64,000 nt of DNA from Aldehydirespirator sp963667505 (GTDB lineage: Bacteria; Actinomycetota; Acidimicrobiia; Acidimicrobiales; Aldehydirespiratoraceae), in assembly GCA_963667505.2 (NCBI GenBank), contig OY763490.2:3410001-3474000 (forward strand), in the 5' to 3' direction. Made by a program: the position numbers and the translations under genes. This document shows positions 44,502 to 53,065 of this stretch, piece by piece; position 1 is the first letter of the stretch; each line of letters opens with the position of its first letter. The notes under the pieces were generated by a model that was not told the DNA's origin, did not search any database, and saw only the letters and a list, made by a program, of their open reading frames with translations.

Positions 44502-44672
44502 TCAACGCTTGATCAGCGTCTCCGTTTCCTCGATTAGCGGTGTTACATGCTTCTCGAATACTTCGAGAGCGACTCGGCGCCCGAACTCACGTGGATCATC
44601 ACCTGGTGTGTAAGCTGTTCGATCAGGATCTTGTTGATTCTGACTGGATGTTGATCGTGTCCGTTGGGTCAT
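44502..44672 (-). CDS. 56-residue protein in the restriction-modification operon
   Basis: A short gene below common length cut-offs. CAGGAGATGCACC supplies a perfect AGGAG seven nt before ATG 44670-44672. The protein starts MTQRTRSTSSQNQQDPD, then AYTPGDDPREFGRRVALEVF and EKHVTPLIEETETLIKR, TGA at 44502-44504. Acidic/basic amphipathic helix likely in the C-terminal half. It is third in line after the methyltransferase and MORC-like genes (93-nt gap) and shares their lower GC. Function unknown; a controller, antitoxin-like or accessory subunit is possible. Confidence 0.65.
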   Translation of the reverse strand: MTQRTRSTSSQNQQDPDRTAYTPGDDPREFGRRVALEVFEKHVTPLIEETETLIKR

Positions 44673-44765
44673 GGTGCATCTCCTGATGGGGTATGACTAC
44701 GAGAATTGGTATTTCGGTTGAAGTAGCGAACGTCTAATTCAGGTGAGAAGTAATGCTTGCGATGT

Positions 44766-46778
44766 TCATGCGTTGTTCGGATTCGTCGGGTTGATCGCCT
44801 GGGCATCCTGCTCAGAAATTTCTTGGATCAGTCGGTAGACCCGACCCGCTTCCTGTCCACGGTCCACGTAGTCTTGGTACGCCTGTAGGGCATTGTCGAT
44901 GAGTTCGTCGTAGGTCACAACCCGTGCATGTTGCGCTCGGAGGGAATCACGAGAGCGTTTTTCTCCCGATTGTGACTCATCCCAATCGCGCAACTTCCTG
45001 CCAACAATGCAAACTATCTCTAGTGGGTCAGTACTCTTGTTCATGTCAGCCAAGACGTTCTCAGCTGCACCGTAGTACTTTGATACTTGGTCAATGAGTT
45101 CGGAGGTGTCCAAGATCCTGTTTGAGCGCTTGAGTTCGATGATGACGTGCCTGTTGCCAGTAGTGGTGTAGTAAATGTCAAGCCGCGCGTGCTTCTGTTC
45201 ATCGGTCAAAGAATCATAGACTCCTTGGAGCGCCGTGTAGATACGACTCTCCATCCTTTCTGTGTGCGTCGCTCTCTCCCAAGATGGATCCAACAACCAG
45301 AGGTGCTTGTATAGGTGCTCTTGAAGGACGCGCTCTTTCGCTTCCTCATCTACAAGTTCTGTGAGTTTGCGGATCACTTCAATGCGATTATTGGTGACTT
45401 GATAATATGCGCTCGCTTCCAGATCATCCAACTGTATGAAGACTTGGTTCAAGACCTCTAAGTCATCGACAGATACTTCATCCAGTCGATGAAGCATACT
45501 TCGAAGCTTCAAACTTTCAAATGCCAAAACACCGCTGACAAAGAGTTGGCGCTTCTGGTCCGGGTCGTCCATCGGTAGCTGATTAATTCGCCCGAATAGT
45601 CTTTCTGCCGACTTCTTTTGGTCAGGATCTAACCACCCAAACCATTCTCTAATCTGTGGCAACTCTAATGCTTCTTCAGTTCCCTGTTCATTGCGTAGAT
45701 CGGTCCACCTGCTTTGGATGTGCTTCAGTTCCGAATGCAGTTTCTGCTTTAGTGCATTGTAGCGGGGGTCTTCCTCAATGAGCCGCTGCCGGCTGGTGGT
45801 CGCGATGTCTTCTTCGTCATCCAGATCTAGGAAGTCCGCGTGTATCTCACCCAGGAGGTATTTTGTGTACAGGCCACCCTCACCGAACTCCTCCAAGATG
45901 TCCTCTTGGGCGAGTTTCCCACGGACCATGACGACGATCTTGTTGAGGCTCTCCGATGTGTCGGGCTCCTTGAGTTGCCCTGACACGAAGGCCGATCCTA
46001 TCCAGCCGTCGATCTTGTAATCTGGAGGTCCGACGAGTTCGCTCGGCCGATCCTCGAAGCTCTCTAGTTTCTTAGCAGCCTGCTGGCATCGTTCTCCAGT
46101 GGAGCCGAAGGACCACAGGTATTGAAGCTTGTCGTAATACTCCCTGTCTTCGACCGTGACCGGCTCACCGTCCAGCATGATCTCGAAGTTGTGCTGAGCG
46201 CCGATGATGCTGAAACGGCGAGCCAGGCGTCTCCGAAGATGCCTACCAGTCCATTGTAGTTTACGCTTCATGTTGGTCAGGACGATTCGAGTTCCTCGTT
46301 CAAGATCGATCGCAGCAAGATCAACTTCGTCTGGGTTGTATTCTCGCTCTCGTCCGTCCGTGATGAGAGCTTCAATCTTGCTGGAGTCCATAATGAACCC
46401 ATGTTTCACGCCATTCTTGACACTGTGTACCTCCACCGTTCTGGCTATGGAGAACAGTGATAGTTTACCGATACCTTTACGTCCCATTACAGACCGATTG
46501 AATCTAGGTGTGCTCGCTTCCTGATTGCGTCGCTCATAGCCTACATACAAGTACTTTCTGTTGGCATCATCAACGGTCATCCCATGACCGTCGTCTTCAA
46601 TAGTGACAGTGCCGCCTTTGGCATCAATAGCTATTGATACATGTTCAGCATCGGCATCCCAGGCGTTCGCTACGACTTCTGATAGTACTGCAGCGATGTT
46701 GCTATATAATCCGAAACCGAGATGCCGTAGTACATTGAGGCTCAGTGTCATCTGATACTTGTGTTCTCTATATGTCAC
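44766..46778 (-). CDS. MORC-like GHKL ATPase fused to a PD-(D/E)xK nuclease domain
   Basis: 670-residue protein. The GHKL ATP site: N-box LSEVVANAWDADA (E34, N38, D41), DDGHGM (residues 62-67) and the lid GRKGIGKLSLFS (99-110). A transducer-like region and a long alpha-helical middle follow. Near the C-terminus LDIYYTTTG then HVIIELKRSN gives D534, E548, K550, the catalytic pattern of restriction-endonuclease-fold nucleases. MutL/MORC-type ATPases joined to restriction-like nucleases and linked to C5 methyltransferases were described by Iyer and Aravind as restriction-modification components. GTG 46776-46778 overlaps the methyltransferase stop. GC and codon use are clearly lower than the surrounding genome. 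Confidence 0.85.
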   Translation of the reverse strand: MTYREHKYQMTLSLNVLRHLGFGLYSNIAAVLSEVVANAWDADAEHVSIAIDAKGGTVTIEDDGHGMTVDDANRKYLYVGYERRNQEASTPRFNRSVMGRKGIGKLSLFSIARTVEVHSVKNGVKHGFIMDSSKIEALITDGREREYNPDEVDLAAIDLERGTRIVLTNMKRKLQWTGRHLRRRLARRFSIIGAQHNFEIMLDGEPVTVEDREYYDKLQYLWSFGSTGERCQQAAKKLESFEDRPSELVGPPDYKIDGWIGSAFVSGQLKEPDTSESLNKIVVMVRGKLAQEDILEEFGEGGLYTKYLLGEIHADFLDLDDEEDIATTSRQRLIEEDPRYNALKQKLHSELKHIQSRWTDLRNEQGTEEALELPQIREWFGWLDPDQKKSAERLFGRINQLPMDDPDQKRQLFVSGVLAFESLKLRSMLHRLDEVSVDDLEVLNQVFIQLDDLEASAYYQVTNNRIEVIRKLTELVDEEAKERVLQEHLYKHLWLLDPSWERATHTERMESRIYTALQGVYDSLTDEQKHARLDIYYTTTGNRHVIIELKRSNRILDTSELIDQVSKYYGAAENVLADMNKSTDPLEIVCIVGRKLRDWDESQSGEKRSRDSLRAQHARVVTYDELIDNALQAYQDYVDRGQEAGRVYRLIQEISEQDAQAINPTNPNNA

Positions 46779-47836
46779 AGCATTATCTCCAAGTGTTTGA
46801 GAATTGAGCTACCTATTGCTACACCAAGGCTAACTGGTACAGCATTGCCTATGAGACGAGCGATGGGTGCGATGTGGACGGTCTCTCCTTCCGCAGTGAA
46901 CGAGTAGTGTTCGGGAAAGGTCTGTAATAGCGCGCCTTCCCGTAGAGATATTGCTCTATCCTGTTCAGGATGTCCGAAGCGACCGTTTCCGTAGCCGTGG
47001 AATTGTGTCGTGATGGTCGGTGCTAACTCGTCCCAGCACATTCGTCCGTAGACGCTTGAATAGGTGCGGCCACTAGCCTTGACATGACAAGTTGCGCGTA
47101 GTTTCTCGTCCCAATCTCGCCAAGTGCCGCCAGGCTTGGAACTCTGAATACGTAGCAGGTTCCTATGTGACAGGGAACTTGACTTATGCAAGCTGTCAAC
47201 GGGCGATGTGGTTCCAGCTTCAAGTTTCTCCAAATGTTCGATTGTCTTCCTGACTGTAGAAACTTCGGTTCTGTCTCTATCAGGCGGAACGAGTTCGATT
47301 TGATCAAGACGCGACGCCAAGAGAACCAAGCGCTTTCGTCTTTGTGGAACCCCGTAGTTGGCGCAGTTTACCACCGAATAGCTATAGCTATATCTTGAAC
47401 TCTTCAAGACAGACACGAAGTCGGCGAATACGGCATGGTTGGTGAGGAGCGAGACGTTCTCCATTGTGACAATCTCCGGCGTCAAGTCCTGGACGATCTT
47501 GCCGAACGTACTGAGCAATTGCCATTGTCTGACGTTACGGCGTCGTCCGTTGGTGTACGTCGAGAACGGCTGACACGGGGCGCATCCCGACAGAACCTGA
47601 GGTTGTCCCTTGGGGAACAGTGATTCCACGAATTCCGATGATAATGAGGTAATGTCGCGCTCATGGAACTCTGCCTCTACGTTGGTCTCAAACGGATGTC
47701 TGCAAGCCGGGTCCATGTCGATCCCAGCGCTGATGACCACGCCAGCCTGCTGCATCCCGTATGAAAGCCCCCCGGCACCGCAGAACAGATCTACCGCGGC
47801 TGGCCGCGACGAAATCCCCATCTGGCCGTTCTCCAT
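46775..47836 (-). CDS. DNA (cytosine-5) methyltransferase
   Basis: 353-residue C5 methyltransferase: motif I DLFCGAGGLSYG (16-27), motif IV SGCAPCQPFS with catalytic C88, motif VI MENVS (about 125-129), motif VIII YGVPQRRKRLVLLAS, target-recognition region, and motif X RLIGNAVPVSLG. Start ATG 47834-47836 is the longest; ATG 47819-47821 (residue 6) has a better GGAG at eight nt. It is the first gene of the operon and overlaps the MORC-like gene by four nt (GTGA). Lower GC than the rest, consistent with horizontal transfer. The recognition sequence is unknown. Confidence 0.93.
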   Translation of the reverse strand: MENGQMGISSRPAAVDLFCGAGGLSYGMQQAGVVISAGIDMDPACRHPFETNVEAEFHERDITSLSSEFVESLFPKGQPQVLSGCAPCQPFSTYTNGRRRNVRQWQLLSTFGKIVQDLTPEIVTMENVSLLTNHAVFADFVSVLKSSRYSYSYSVVNCANYGVPQRRKRLVLLASRLDQIELVPPDRDRTEVSTVRKTIEHLEKLEAGTTSPVDSLHKSSSLSHRNLLRIQSSKPGGTWRDWDEKLRATCHVKASGRTYSSVYGRMCWDELAPTITTQFHGYGNGRFGHPEQDRAISLREGALLQTFPEHYSFTAEGETVHIAPIARLIGNAVPVSLGVAIGSSILKHLEIML

Positions 47837-48497
47837 CGCTCAGCCACGCCTGCGTTCTGCCCTACCGGCGAGGGACCCACCTTCAAGCACTGGGAGGCTT
47901 AGAGCGACGGGCAGGACGATCGCGGCGAACGGTCCGTCGAACCGTCTGTTTCCGGGGCGCTGGGGTGCCCCTCTGGGGGCGTTGAGTTGCCTATCGCTGG
48001 CGCGGTCGAAGCGATCGCCGCGATAGGAGGGCGCACGCTTGGTCGGCGGGCGCGACGTTGGCCTGCCGCGGGCGCGGTCGAGGCCTTCGTCGCTCGGACC
48101 TAGCTGTCCGCTCGCAACGCGAGTTTCAGCTGGGCCTGCTGGCGGCTCTCGGTGTCTGTAGCCCAACGACGATCCCACAATGCCTCCCCGATTCGTGCGG
48201 CTGCGACGATAGTGCGACCCTGTGACCTCCCGAGAATGTCCGCGGAACGGTCCTGGCCCGGCACGGCCTGCGGCTGCCACCGCCATCTGGCCTAGACAGG
48301 CTAGGACAAGATCATACTCAATGCAAGGTTGTTGTATGGAGGTGGGCGCGGGCCGATGCACTCGGGCAAGGGCCGACGGCTGGGGAGGGGGCAACTCATC
48401 CAGCACCTTCATGAGGTTGGCGCCGGTCTGGGGCACTGCTCTCGCCCCACCCCGTGGGCACCGCGGATGAGGTGCGCCAAGGCCCAAGGCCGGGTCG
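47837..48497. other. 661-bp stretch without a convincing gene
   Basis: Both strands hold open frames, but they are arginine/proline-rich with no recognisable motif and no good ribosome site. A short AT-rich patch at 48297-48340 contains TATGAT on the minus strand. The segment lies between the end of the truncated DUF499 gene and the start of the restriction-modification operon, so it is probably the operon's promoter region plus decayed sequence. Confidence 0.5.
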
Positions 48498-50024
48498 TCA
48501 ACCTTGGGCTGGTGGGGGCTGCTGGGTGAGCTGGTGGTCGATGCCCAGCTGGCGGAGGCCCTCGCTGACGGCCAGGTCGAGCGTGTTGCGGGGTATGCCC
48601 TCTGGGCGGGAGGCGCTGATCGTCAAGGTGACGGTGACTGTCGCGCCTGCGGCGACGAGGGGCGAGACAGCGACCTTGACCACGTCACGGACGCGGTCGG
48701 CGGGGACCTGACTGGCCACCACGACGACGCCGGTTGGGTCTCCGCTGGGTCCGGGCTCGTCCCTGCCAGGAGTGGGTGTGCTGTCAGGTCCGGAGGGAGT
48801 CTCCGGACCCGTGGGCTCCTCGGAGCCGCCTCCCGGTGGCCTATCGGGGCAGTGGTCGTCGATCAGCTGCTTGATGGCGGTGGCGCGCACAAGCCAGGTG
48901 CCGGGCTGGAACTGGATCTCCGATGGGTCGATGGTCGTGCCGAAGCGGCGCACGGCGTCGGGGGCGTACCAGGCCGAGCCTGAGACGAGCCCGAAGATGC
49001 CGTCGGCGACGCCGCGGGCTAGGCAGGTCCTCAATACCTCGGCGTTGGCGAGCTTGGGGAGCCTGGGCAGGCGGTAGAAGTAGCCGAGCAGTTGGTCCAA
49101 CTCGACGGCTTCGCTGTCGGGGCCGAGCAAACCGAAGCGGCTCGACAGCAGCGCGGCGGGGGCGAGGGTGCGGCTCAGCAGCCGGTCGGTGGCGGTGAGG
49201 TGCTCGACGACGCGCTGCGCGATGGTGTCGGTGCCGCGCGCCGGGCCGAGGTCGACGACGACGGGCCGGGTTCCGCCGTTGCCGTCAGGGCCGAGTGAGA
49301 TGAGGTGCCGGTAGGCCATGACCACTTGTTGAGGCAGCCGGGTCTCGGCTTCAGCGAGACGGTCGGAGAGCTGGCGCTTCTGCTCCTGGTTGAAACGCTT
49401 GAGCTGGGTCTGGTTGCCCGTTATGTCCTGCATGGCGGCCAGGGTGCGGGCGGTCTGGCGGGCCCGAGAGACGCTGGGGCGGTCCGCAGCCACGACGACC
49501 ACGGCGTTCTTGTTGGTCCGGGCTGAGCCACCCCGATGGTTGAGGATTGCCTCGGCCGCGCTGGGTCCGTCGCCGTCCGCGGTCAGTTCGGTGTTCAAGA
49601 CTCCGAGAGTGAGCCGAGGCTCGTCTGCGATATCCATCGTGTCGGCGATGTTCGTCTCGACGCGGAACGGTGCGAGCGCCGGGGCCGCGGCGACGGTCGC
49701 CTCGCGAAGCAGTTGCAGGATGCGGCCGTCGCTGACTGCGCCTTCCTGTTCGACGATGATCTTGTTCAGGTTGGGCTCGGTGGTGAATCGGTAGCGGCCG
49801 CCCTCGTGGCGCATGTACCAGAGCGATCCGGCCAGCGCATCGCGGACGTCATCGAGGATTCCTCGTGACAGCCCGGGGCGGCCTACGCCGATGAGCATCT
49901 GAGCCGAGGATGCGCCCGGCACCCTGTCGGAGCCGAAGCTGTGCAGGAACGCAGAGGTCGCCAGTCCCGTTGCGACGCGGTGACGGTCGATGTCGCCCCC
50001 GCGGCGCCGAAGGGCACGAGCATC
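48498..50024 (-). pseudogene. 5'-truncated DUF499 (COG1483-type) ATPase
   Basis: 508 in-frame codons without a natural beginning. GLATSAFLHSF, LIGVGRPGLSRGILDDV, LWYMRHEGGRYRFTTEPNLN and the end EGIPRNTLDLAVSEGLRQLG are typical of the C-terminal half of DUF499 proteins, large AAA-like ATPases found in phage-defence gene clusters. The N-terminal ATPase half (several hundred residues) is missing; the frame is closed by TGA at 50025-50027. A GTG at 49920-49922 could start a 474-residue protein, but without the nucleotide-binding site. A proline/glycine-rich linker lies before the last 95 residues. It is probably a defence-island relic. Confidence 0.65.
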
Positions 50025-50091
50025 TCACACGGACTTGCGAAGCGTACGAGGCATACCAAAGACGGCTCTACTACAGTCTTCTCCACCAGCC

Positions 50092-50295
50092 CTAAGTTCG
50101 GCTCCCTGTGGGGACGGAGCGGGACTGCATTAGGCGGCCTAGGAGGTTGAGGGTCGCGGCGGCTAGGGCCCAGATTCCGCAGAGGAGCAGGGCGGCGGAC
50201 GGAGACCGCGTATCGCTGACCAGGCCGAGAACTGCGGGGCCGATCACGGTTCCGAGGTTCAGGCCGCTCACCACGAAGGCGGTGGCCAGGCGCCG
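50092..50295 (-). pseudogene. 3' remnant of an MFS transporter gene
   Basis: ATAFVVSGLNLGTVIGPAVL, then GLVSDTRSPSAALLLCGIWA and LNLLGRLMQSRSVPTGSRT with TAG at 50092-50094 reads as the last two or three helices of a major facilitator. Upstream the frame passes into unrelated sequence (the kinase scar). The rest of the gene is gone. Confidence 0.6.
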
Positions 50296-50394
50296 ATGGA
50301 TGAGGTGCCGGTCCGGATCGACATCGCGAGGGTGCCGATCGGCCAGAGTCTGGATCGTGCTGACTGTCAGGCAGATTCGTGGCAGGCTCGTCCT
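50296..50394 (+). pseudogene. kinase scar: 5' and 3' ends of an FGGY kinase gene joined
   Basis: From ATG 50296, 28 of 31 nt match the start of the kinase gene at 42951. After about 25 unmatched nt, GGATCGTGCTGAC (50352 onward) matches the end of that gene and the spacer after it. So a second kinase-oxidoreductase locus once existed here and lost the kinase interior. The frame happens to run on into the oxidoreductase, potentially adding 33 residues to it. Confidence 0.65.
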
Positions 50395-51321
50395 GTGAGG
50401 TTCTCGGTGACGTATCCGTTGGCTGCTAGCGGCTGCAGTGCCGAGTTCGCCACCCGGCAGGGACTTATGGAGTTCGCACGGGCGGCCGAGGAAGCGGGGT
50501 TCGACGGGATCGGCTTCACCGACCATCCGGCACCTACGCAGCGCTGGATCAGCGCCGGTGGCCATGACGCTCTCGACCCGTTCGCGGCCCTGGCCTTCGC
50601 TGCGGCGGTCACAGAGAGGCTGCTGCTGATCCCCAACATCGTGGTGCTGCCGTACCGCAACCCGTTCCTGGTGGCGAAGTCGGCGGCCACCGTCGACGCC
50701 CTGTCCGACGGGCGCCTGGTGCTCGCCGTCGGCACCGGCTACCTGAAGGGCGAGTACCGGGCCCTGGGGGTGGACTTCGACGAGCGCAATCAACTGTTCG
50801 ACGAGGCGGTCGAGGTCATGCGGGGCGTGTGGAGCACCGACGACTTCCGGTACGAAGGCCGCCACTTCACCGCTTACGGCCAGACCGTGAACCCCAAGCC
50901 GTCACGGCCGATCCCGATCTGGATCGGCGGCAATAGCCGTCTCAGCCGCCGCCGGGCCGCTGCCACAGCCGACGGCTGGGTTCCCTTCCCTGCGCCCCGG
51001 GGCTTGGCCGCCACCACCCGCACCCCGCCGTTGGAGACAGTCGGCGACCTGCGGGCCATGCTCGAAGACCTATGGCGCCAAGCCGAGGCCGCAGGCCGTG
51101 ACCCAGCCGACATCGACGTCTCGTTCACCACCCTTGCCGGCGGCAGTCCGGCCGACGACGGCTTCAACCCAGACGCCCACCTCCAGTCCCTGGACGAGTT
51201 AGCCGGACTGGGCGTCACCTGGTGCGCAGCCCCGATGCCCGGCGACTCGCTCGCCCACGCCCTCGAAGCTCTCCAGCGCTACGGCGAGTCAGTGATCCGC
51301 GTCGTGTCCGGCGAGGCCTGA
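50395..51321 (+). CDS. luciferase-like (possibly F420-dependent) oxidoreductase
   Basis: 308-residue TIM-barrel oxidoreductase: ARAAEEAGFDGIGFTDHPAP, LTLI-type strand LLLIPNIVVLPYRNPFLVAK, SDGRLVLAVGTGYLKGEYRA, PIPIWIGGNSRLSRRRAAAT and ADGWVPFP are characteristic of the F420-dependent LLM class. GTG 50395 (VRFSVTYPLAASGCSAEFAT) is the start by homology; a reading from 50296 would carry a kinase-derived extension. It reduces or oxidises an organic substrate with F420H2 or FMNH2, not deducible. The start of a second copy survives at 44431. Confidence 0.85.
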   Translation: MRFSVTYPLAASGCSAEFATRQGLMEFARAAEEAGFDGIGFTDHPAPTQRWISAGGHDALDPFAALAFAAAVTERLLLIPNIVVLPYRNPFLVAKSAATVDALSDGRLVLAVGTGYLKGEYRALGVDFDERNQLFDEAVEVMRGVWSTDDFRYEGRHFTAYGQTVNPKPSRPIPIWIGGNSRLSRRRAAATADGWVPFPAPRGLAATTRTPPLETVGDLRAMLEDLWRQAEAAGRDPADIDVSFTTLAGGSPADDGFNPDAHLQSLDELAGLGVTWCAAPMPGDSLAHALEALQRYGESVIRVVSGEA

Positions 51322-51366
51322 TCTCGGCTTGGGCCAGGCCCGGTCAGCGGCTAGCGCTACAGCGGT

Positions 51367-51600
51367 TCAGTCTTCGGTGCCTGACTCCGACGGCTCCGTT
51401 ACGTATCCGTTGCGCGCCAGCGTCATGATGAGGCCGTCGACCTTGGCTTCCAGCCGCTCGAAGCGGGCGTCGGCCTTGTCGTCCATCTTGTCGAGGCGGG
51501 AGGCCAAGTCGGATCGCAGCCAGGCGAACGTGGTGGCGAAGGCACCAAAGGCAACCGTCAGCAGCACTCCGATCACGGTGGCGGCAATAGTGGGATCCAT
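51367..51600 (-). CDS. small membrane protein, unknown family (paralogue 3)
   Basis: 77 residues with the same plan as the genes at 17452 and 17752: MDPTIAATVIGVLLTVAFGA transmembrane segment, FAWLRSDLASRLDKMDDKAD coiled-coil region, and GLIMTLARNGYVTEP near the end. No Shine-Dalgarno; a leaderless-type promoter ends six nt before the ATG. It is monocistronic and divergent from an amidohydrolase gene. The conservation of MDPxIAAT, the RSD after the helix and LARxGY argues that this is a real family. Confidence 0.7.
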   Translation of the reverse strand: MDPTIAATVIGVLLTVAFGAFATTFAWLRSDLASRLDKMDDKADARFERLEAKVDGLIMTLARNGYVTEPSESGTED

Positions 51601-51606
51601 GCAGGC

Positions 51607-51636
51607 AAGCTAGCAGACGGACAATCTGAGATACAA
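51607..51636 (-). promoter_or_regulatory. leaderless promoter of the third small membrane protein gene
   Basis: On the minus strand TTGTAT (51636-51631), an 18-nt spacer and TAGCTT (51612-51607), then six nt to ATG 51600. The six-nt distance is identical to that at 17445-17452, which favours leaderless transcription of both. Confidence 0.45.
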
Positions 51637-51708
51637 CCTCCTTCATAGAAAATATTGATGATGCCGCTCACTGGTGCCGCCGCCGACGGGGCCGGTAGCA
51701 TCGAAGCT

Positions 51709-52911
51709 GTGACCGAAGCGCGCGACTTGGGCTTCCGGGCCTTCGACATGGACAGCCACTACTACGAGGCCCCCGACGCCTTCATCCGCCACATCGACCC
51801 GTCCATGCGCAAGCGCTGCATGCAGTGGGCCACCATCGACGGCAAACAGCGCTTCATGGTGGGCGGCAAGGTCAACAAGTTCATCCCGAACCCCACCTTC
51901 GACCCGATCGCCAAGCCGGGCAGCCTGGAGGACTACTTCCGGGGCCGCAACCTCGAAGGCCGAGACATCGCCGAGATGTTCGGCGAGCTTGACCCTCTCG
52001 ACGACCATCCCGGCTTCCGCGACCGTGCCGCCCGTGTCGAGTTGATGGACCGGCAGGGCTTGGAGTCGGTGATGCTGTTCCCCACCCAGGGCGTGGGCAT
52101 GCAGGAAGCCCTCAAGCGCGACATTCCCGCATTGCATGCTGCTTTCAGCGCGTTCAATACCTGGCTCCACGAGGACTGGGGCTTCGACCGCGACGGCCGC
52201 ATCTACGCGGCACCCATGCTCGCCTTCGCCGACCCCGAACTGGCGGTGGCCGAGCTTGAGCGGCTGCTCGGGATGGGCGCCCGCATCGTGTGCACCGTGC
52301 CCGGCCCGGTGCCCACCGCCGGTGGCTACCAGTCGCCCGGCATGGCCGACTACGACCCGATATGGGCCCGGCTGGAGGAGGCCGGGGTGCCGCTGGCCAT
52401 GCACGCCGGGCTCAGCGGCACCGGCCAGTACGGCAAGGTCTGGGAGCCGCCCCGCGGCCAGTTCGAGTCGTTCAGGCACATGGCCTTCGCGCTGGTGGCG
52501 TTCTCGGACCGCTCGATCTCCGACACGTTCGCGGCGCTGATCTGCCACGGCGTGCTCGACCGGTTCCCCCGCCTGCGCCTGGCCACCATCGAGAACGGCG
52601 CCATGTGGGTGCCCGACCTGCTGCGCAACCTCAAGATCTGCCACGGCAAGATGCCGTGGGAGTTCAAGCGCCATCCGGTGGAGGCCTTCATCGAGAACGT
52701 GTGGGTGTCGCCCTATTTCGAGGACGACATGGGCCTGATCAAGGACTGCATCGGCGTCGACCGGGTGCTGTTCGGCTCCGACTACCCCCACGCCGAGGGC
52801 CTGGCCGAGCCGACCTCCTATGTGGACGACATCGCCGGGTTCAGCGACGACGAGGTCCGCAAGGTGATGCGCGACAACGCCTACGAGCTGCTGTCAGCCT
52901 CCGCCCGCTAG
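51709..52911 (+). CDS. metal-dependent amidohydrolase (TIM barrel, amidohydrolase 2 type)
   Basis: 400-residue paralogue of the protein at 14768-15946: RDLGFRAFDMDSHYYEAPDA at the start, MHAGLSGTGQYGKVWEPP in the middle, RLATIENGAMWVPDLLRNLK and VLFGSDYPHAEG at the end. The metal motif DxH is intact (DSH). GTG 51709 begins at the same point as the paralogue; ATGs at 51655-51661 would add 16-18 residues without a ribosome site but just after an AT-rich stretch, so leaderless initiation there is possible. Probably a hydrolase or decarboxylase of a cyclic acid. Confidence 0.85.
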   Translation: MTEARDLGFRAFDMDSHYYEAPDAFIRHIDPSMRKRCMQWATIDGKQRFMVGGKVNKFIPNPTFDPIAKPGSLEDYFRGRNLEGRDIAEMFGELDPLDDHPGFRDRAARVELMDRQGLESVMLFPTQGVGMQEALKRDIPALHAAFSAFNTWLHEDWGFDRDGRIYAAPMLAFADPELAVAELERLLGMGARIVCTVPGPVPTAGGYQSPGMADYDPIWARLEEAGVPLAMHAGLSGTGQYGKVWEPPRGQFESFRHMAFALVAFSDRSISDTFAALICHGVLDRFPRLRLATIENGAMWVPDLLRNLKICHGKMPWEFKRHPVEAFIENVWVSPYFEDDMGLIKDCIGVDRVLFGSDYPHAEGLAEPTSYVDDIAGFSDDEVRKVMRDNAYELLSASAR

Positions 52912-52948
52912 CCCCCGCCCCAGACCGGCAGCCGCGTGGCCCCACTCG

Positions 52949-53002
52949 CCGAAATTGGCGACGAAACCGCCCGTGGAGGGCCATTAGTCGCACCTATTTC
53001 GG
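52949..53002. repeat. 54-bp interspersed palindrome, copy B
   Basis: Begins CCGAAATTGGCGACG and ends GCACCTATTTCGG, the same length and termini as copy A at 19110-19163; the interiors have diverged but keep dyad symmetry. It lies between the convergent ends of two amidohydrolase genes, 38 nt after the first. Confidence 0.7.
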
Positions 53003-53065
53003 AGGCAAGCCCGGCTGACGACCGACTGCGGGCGTGACGGCGGGCGGAGGGCGACTTGGCTGCGC

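Noticed and set aside
47840..48487. A 215-codon minus-strand frame between the methyltransferase and the DUF499 fragment.
   Set aside because: Arginine/proline-rich composition without motif or ribosome site; no convincing coding signal.
44388..50427. The two 76-bp direct repeats as a target-site duplication of a recently integrated element.
   Set aside because: They differ at about 12 of 76 positions, extend into coding sequence of two genes, and no integrase or transposase lies between them; old paralogy explains them better.
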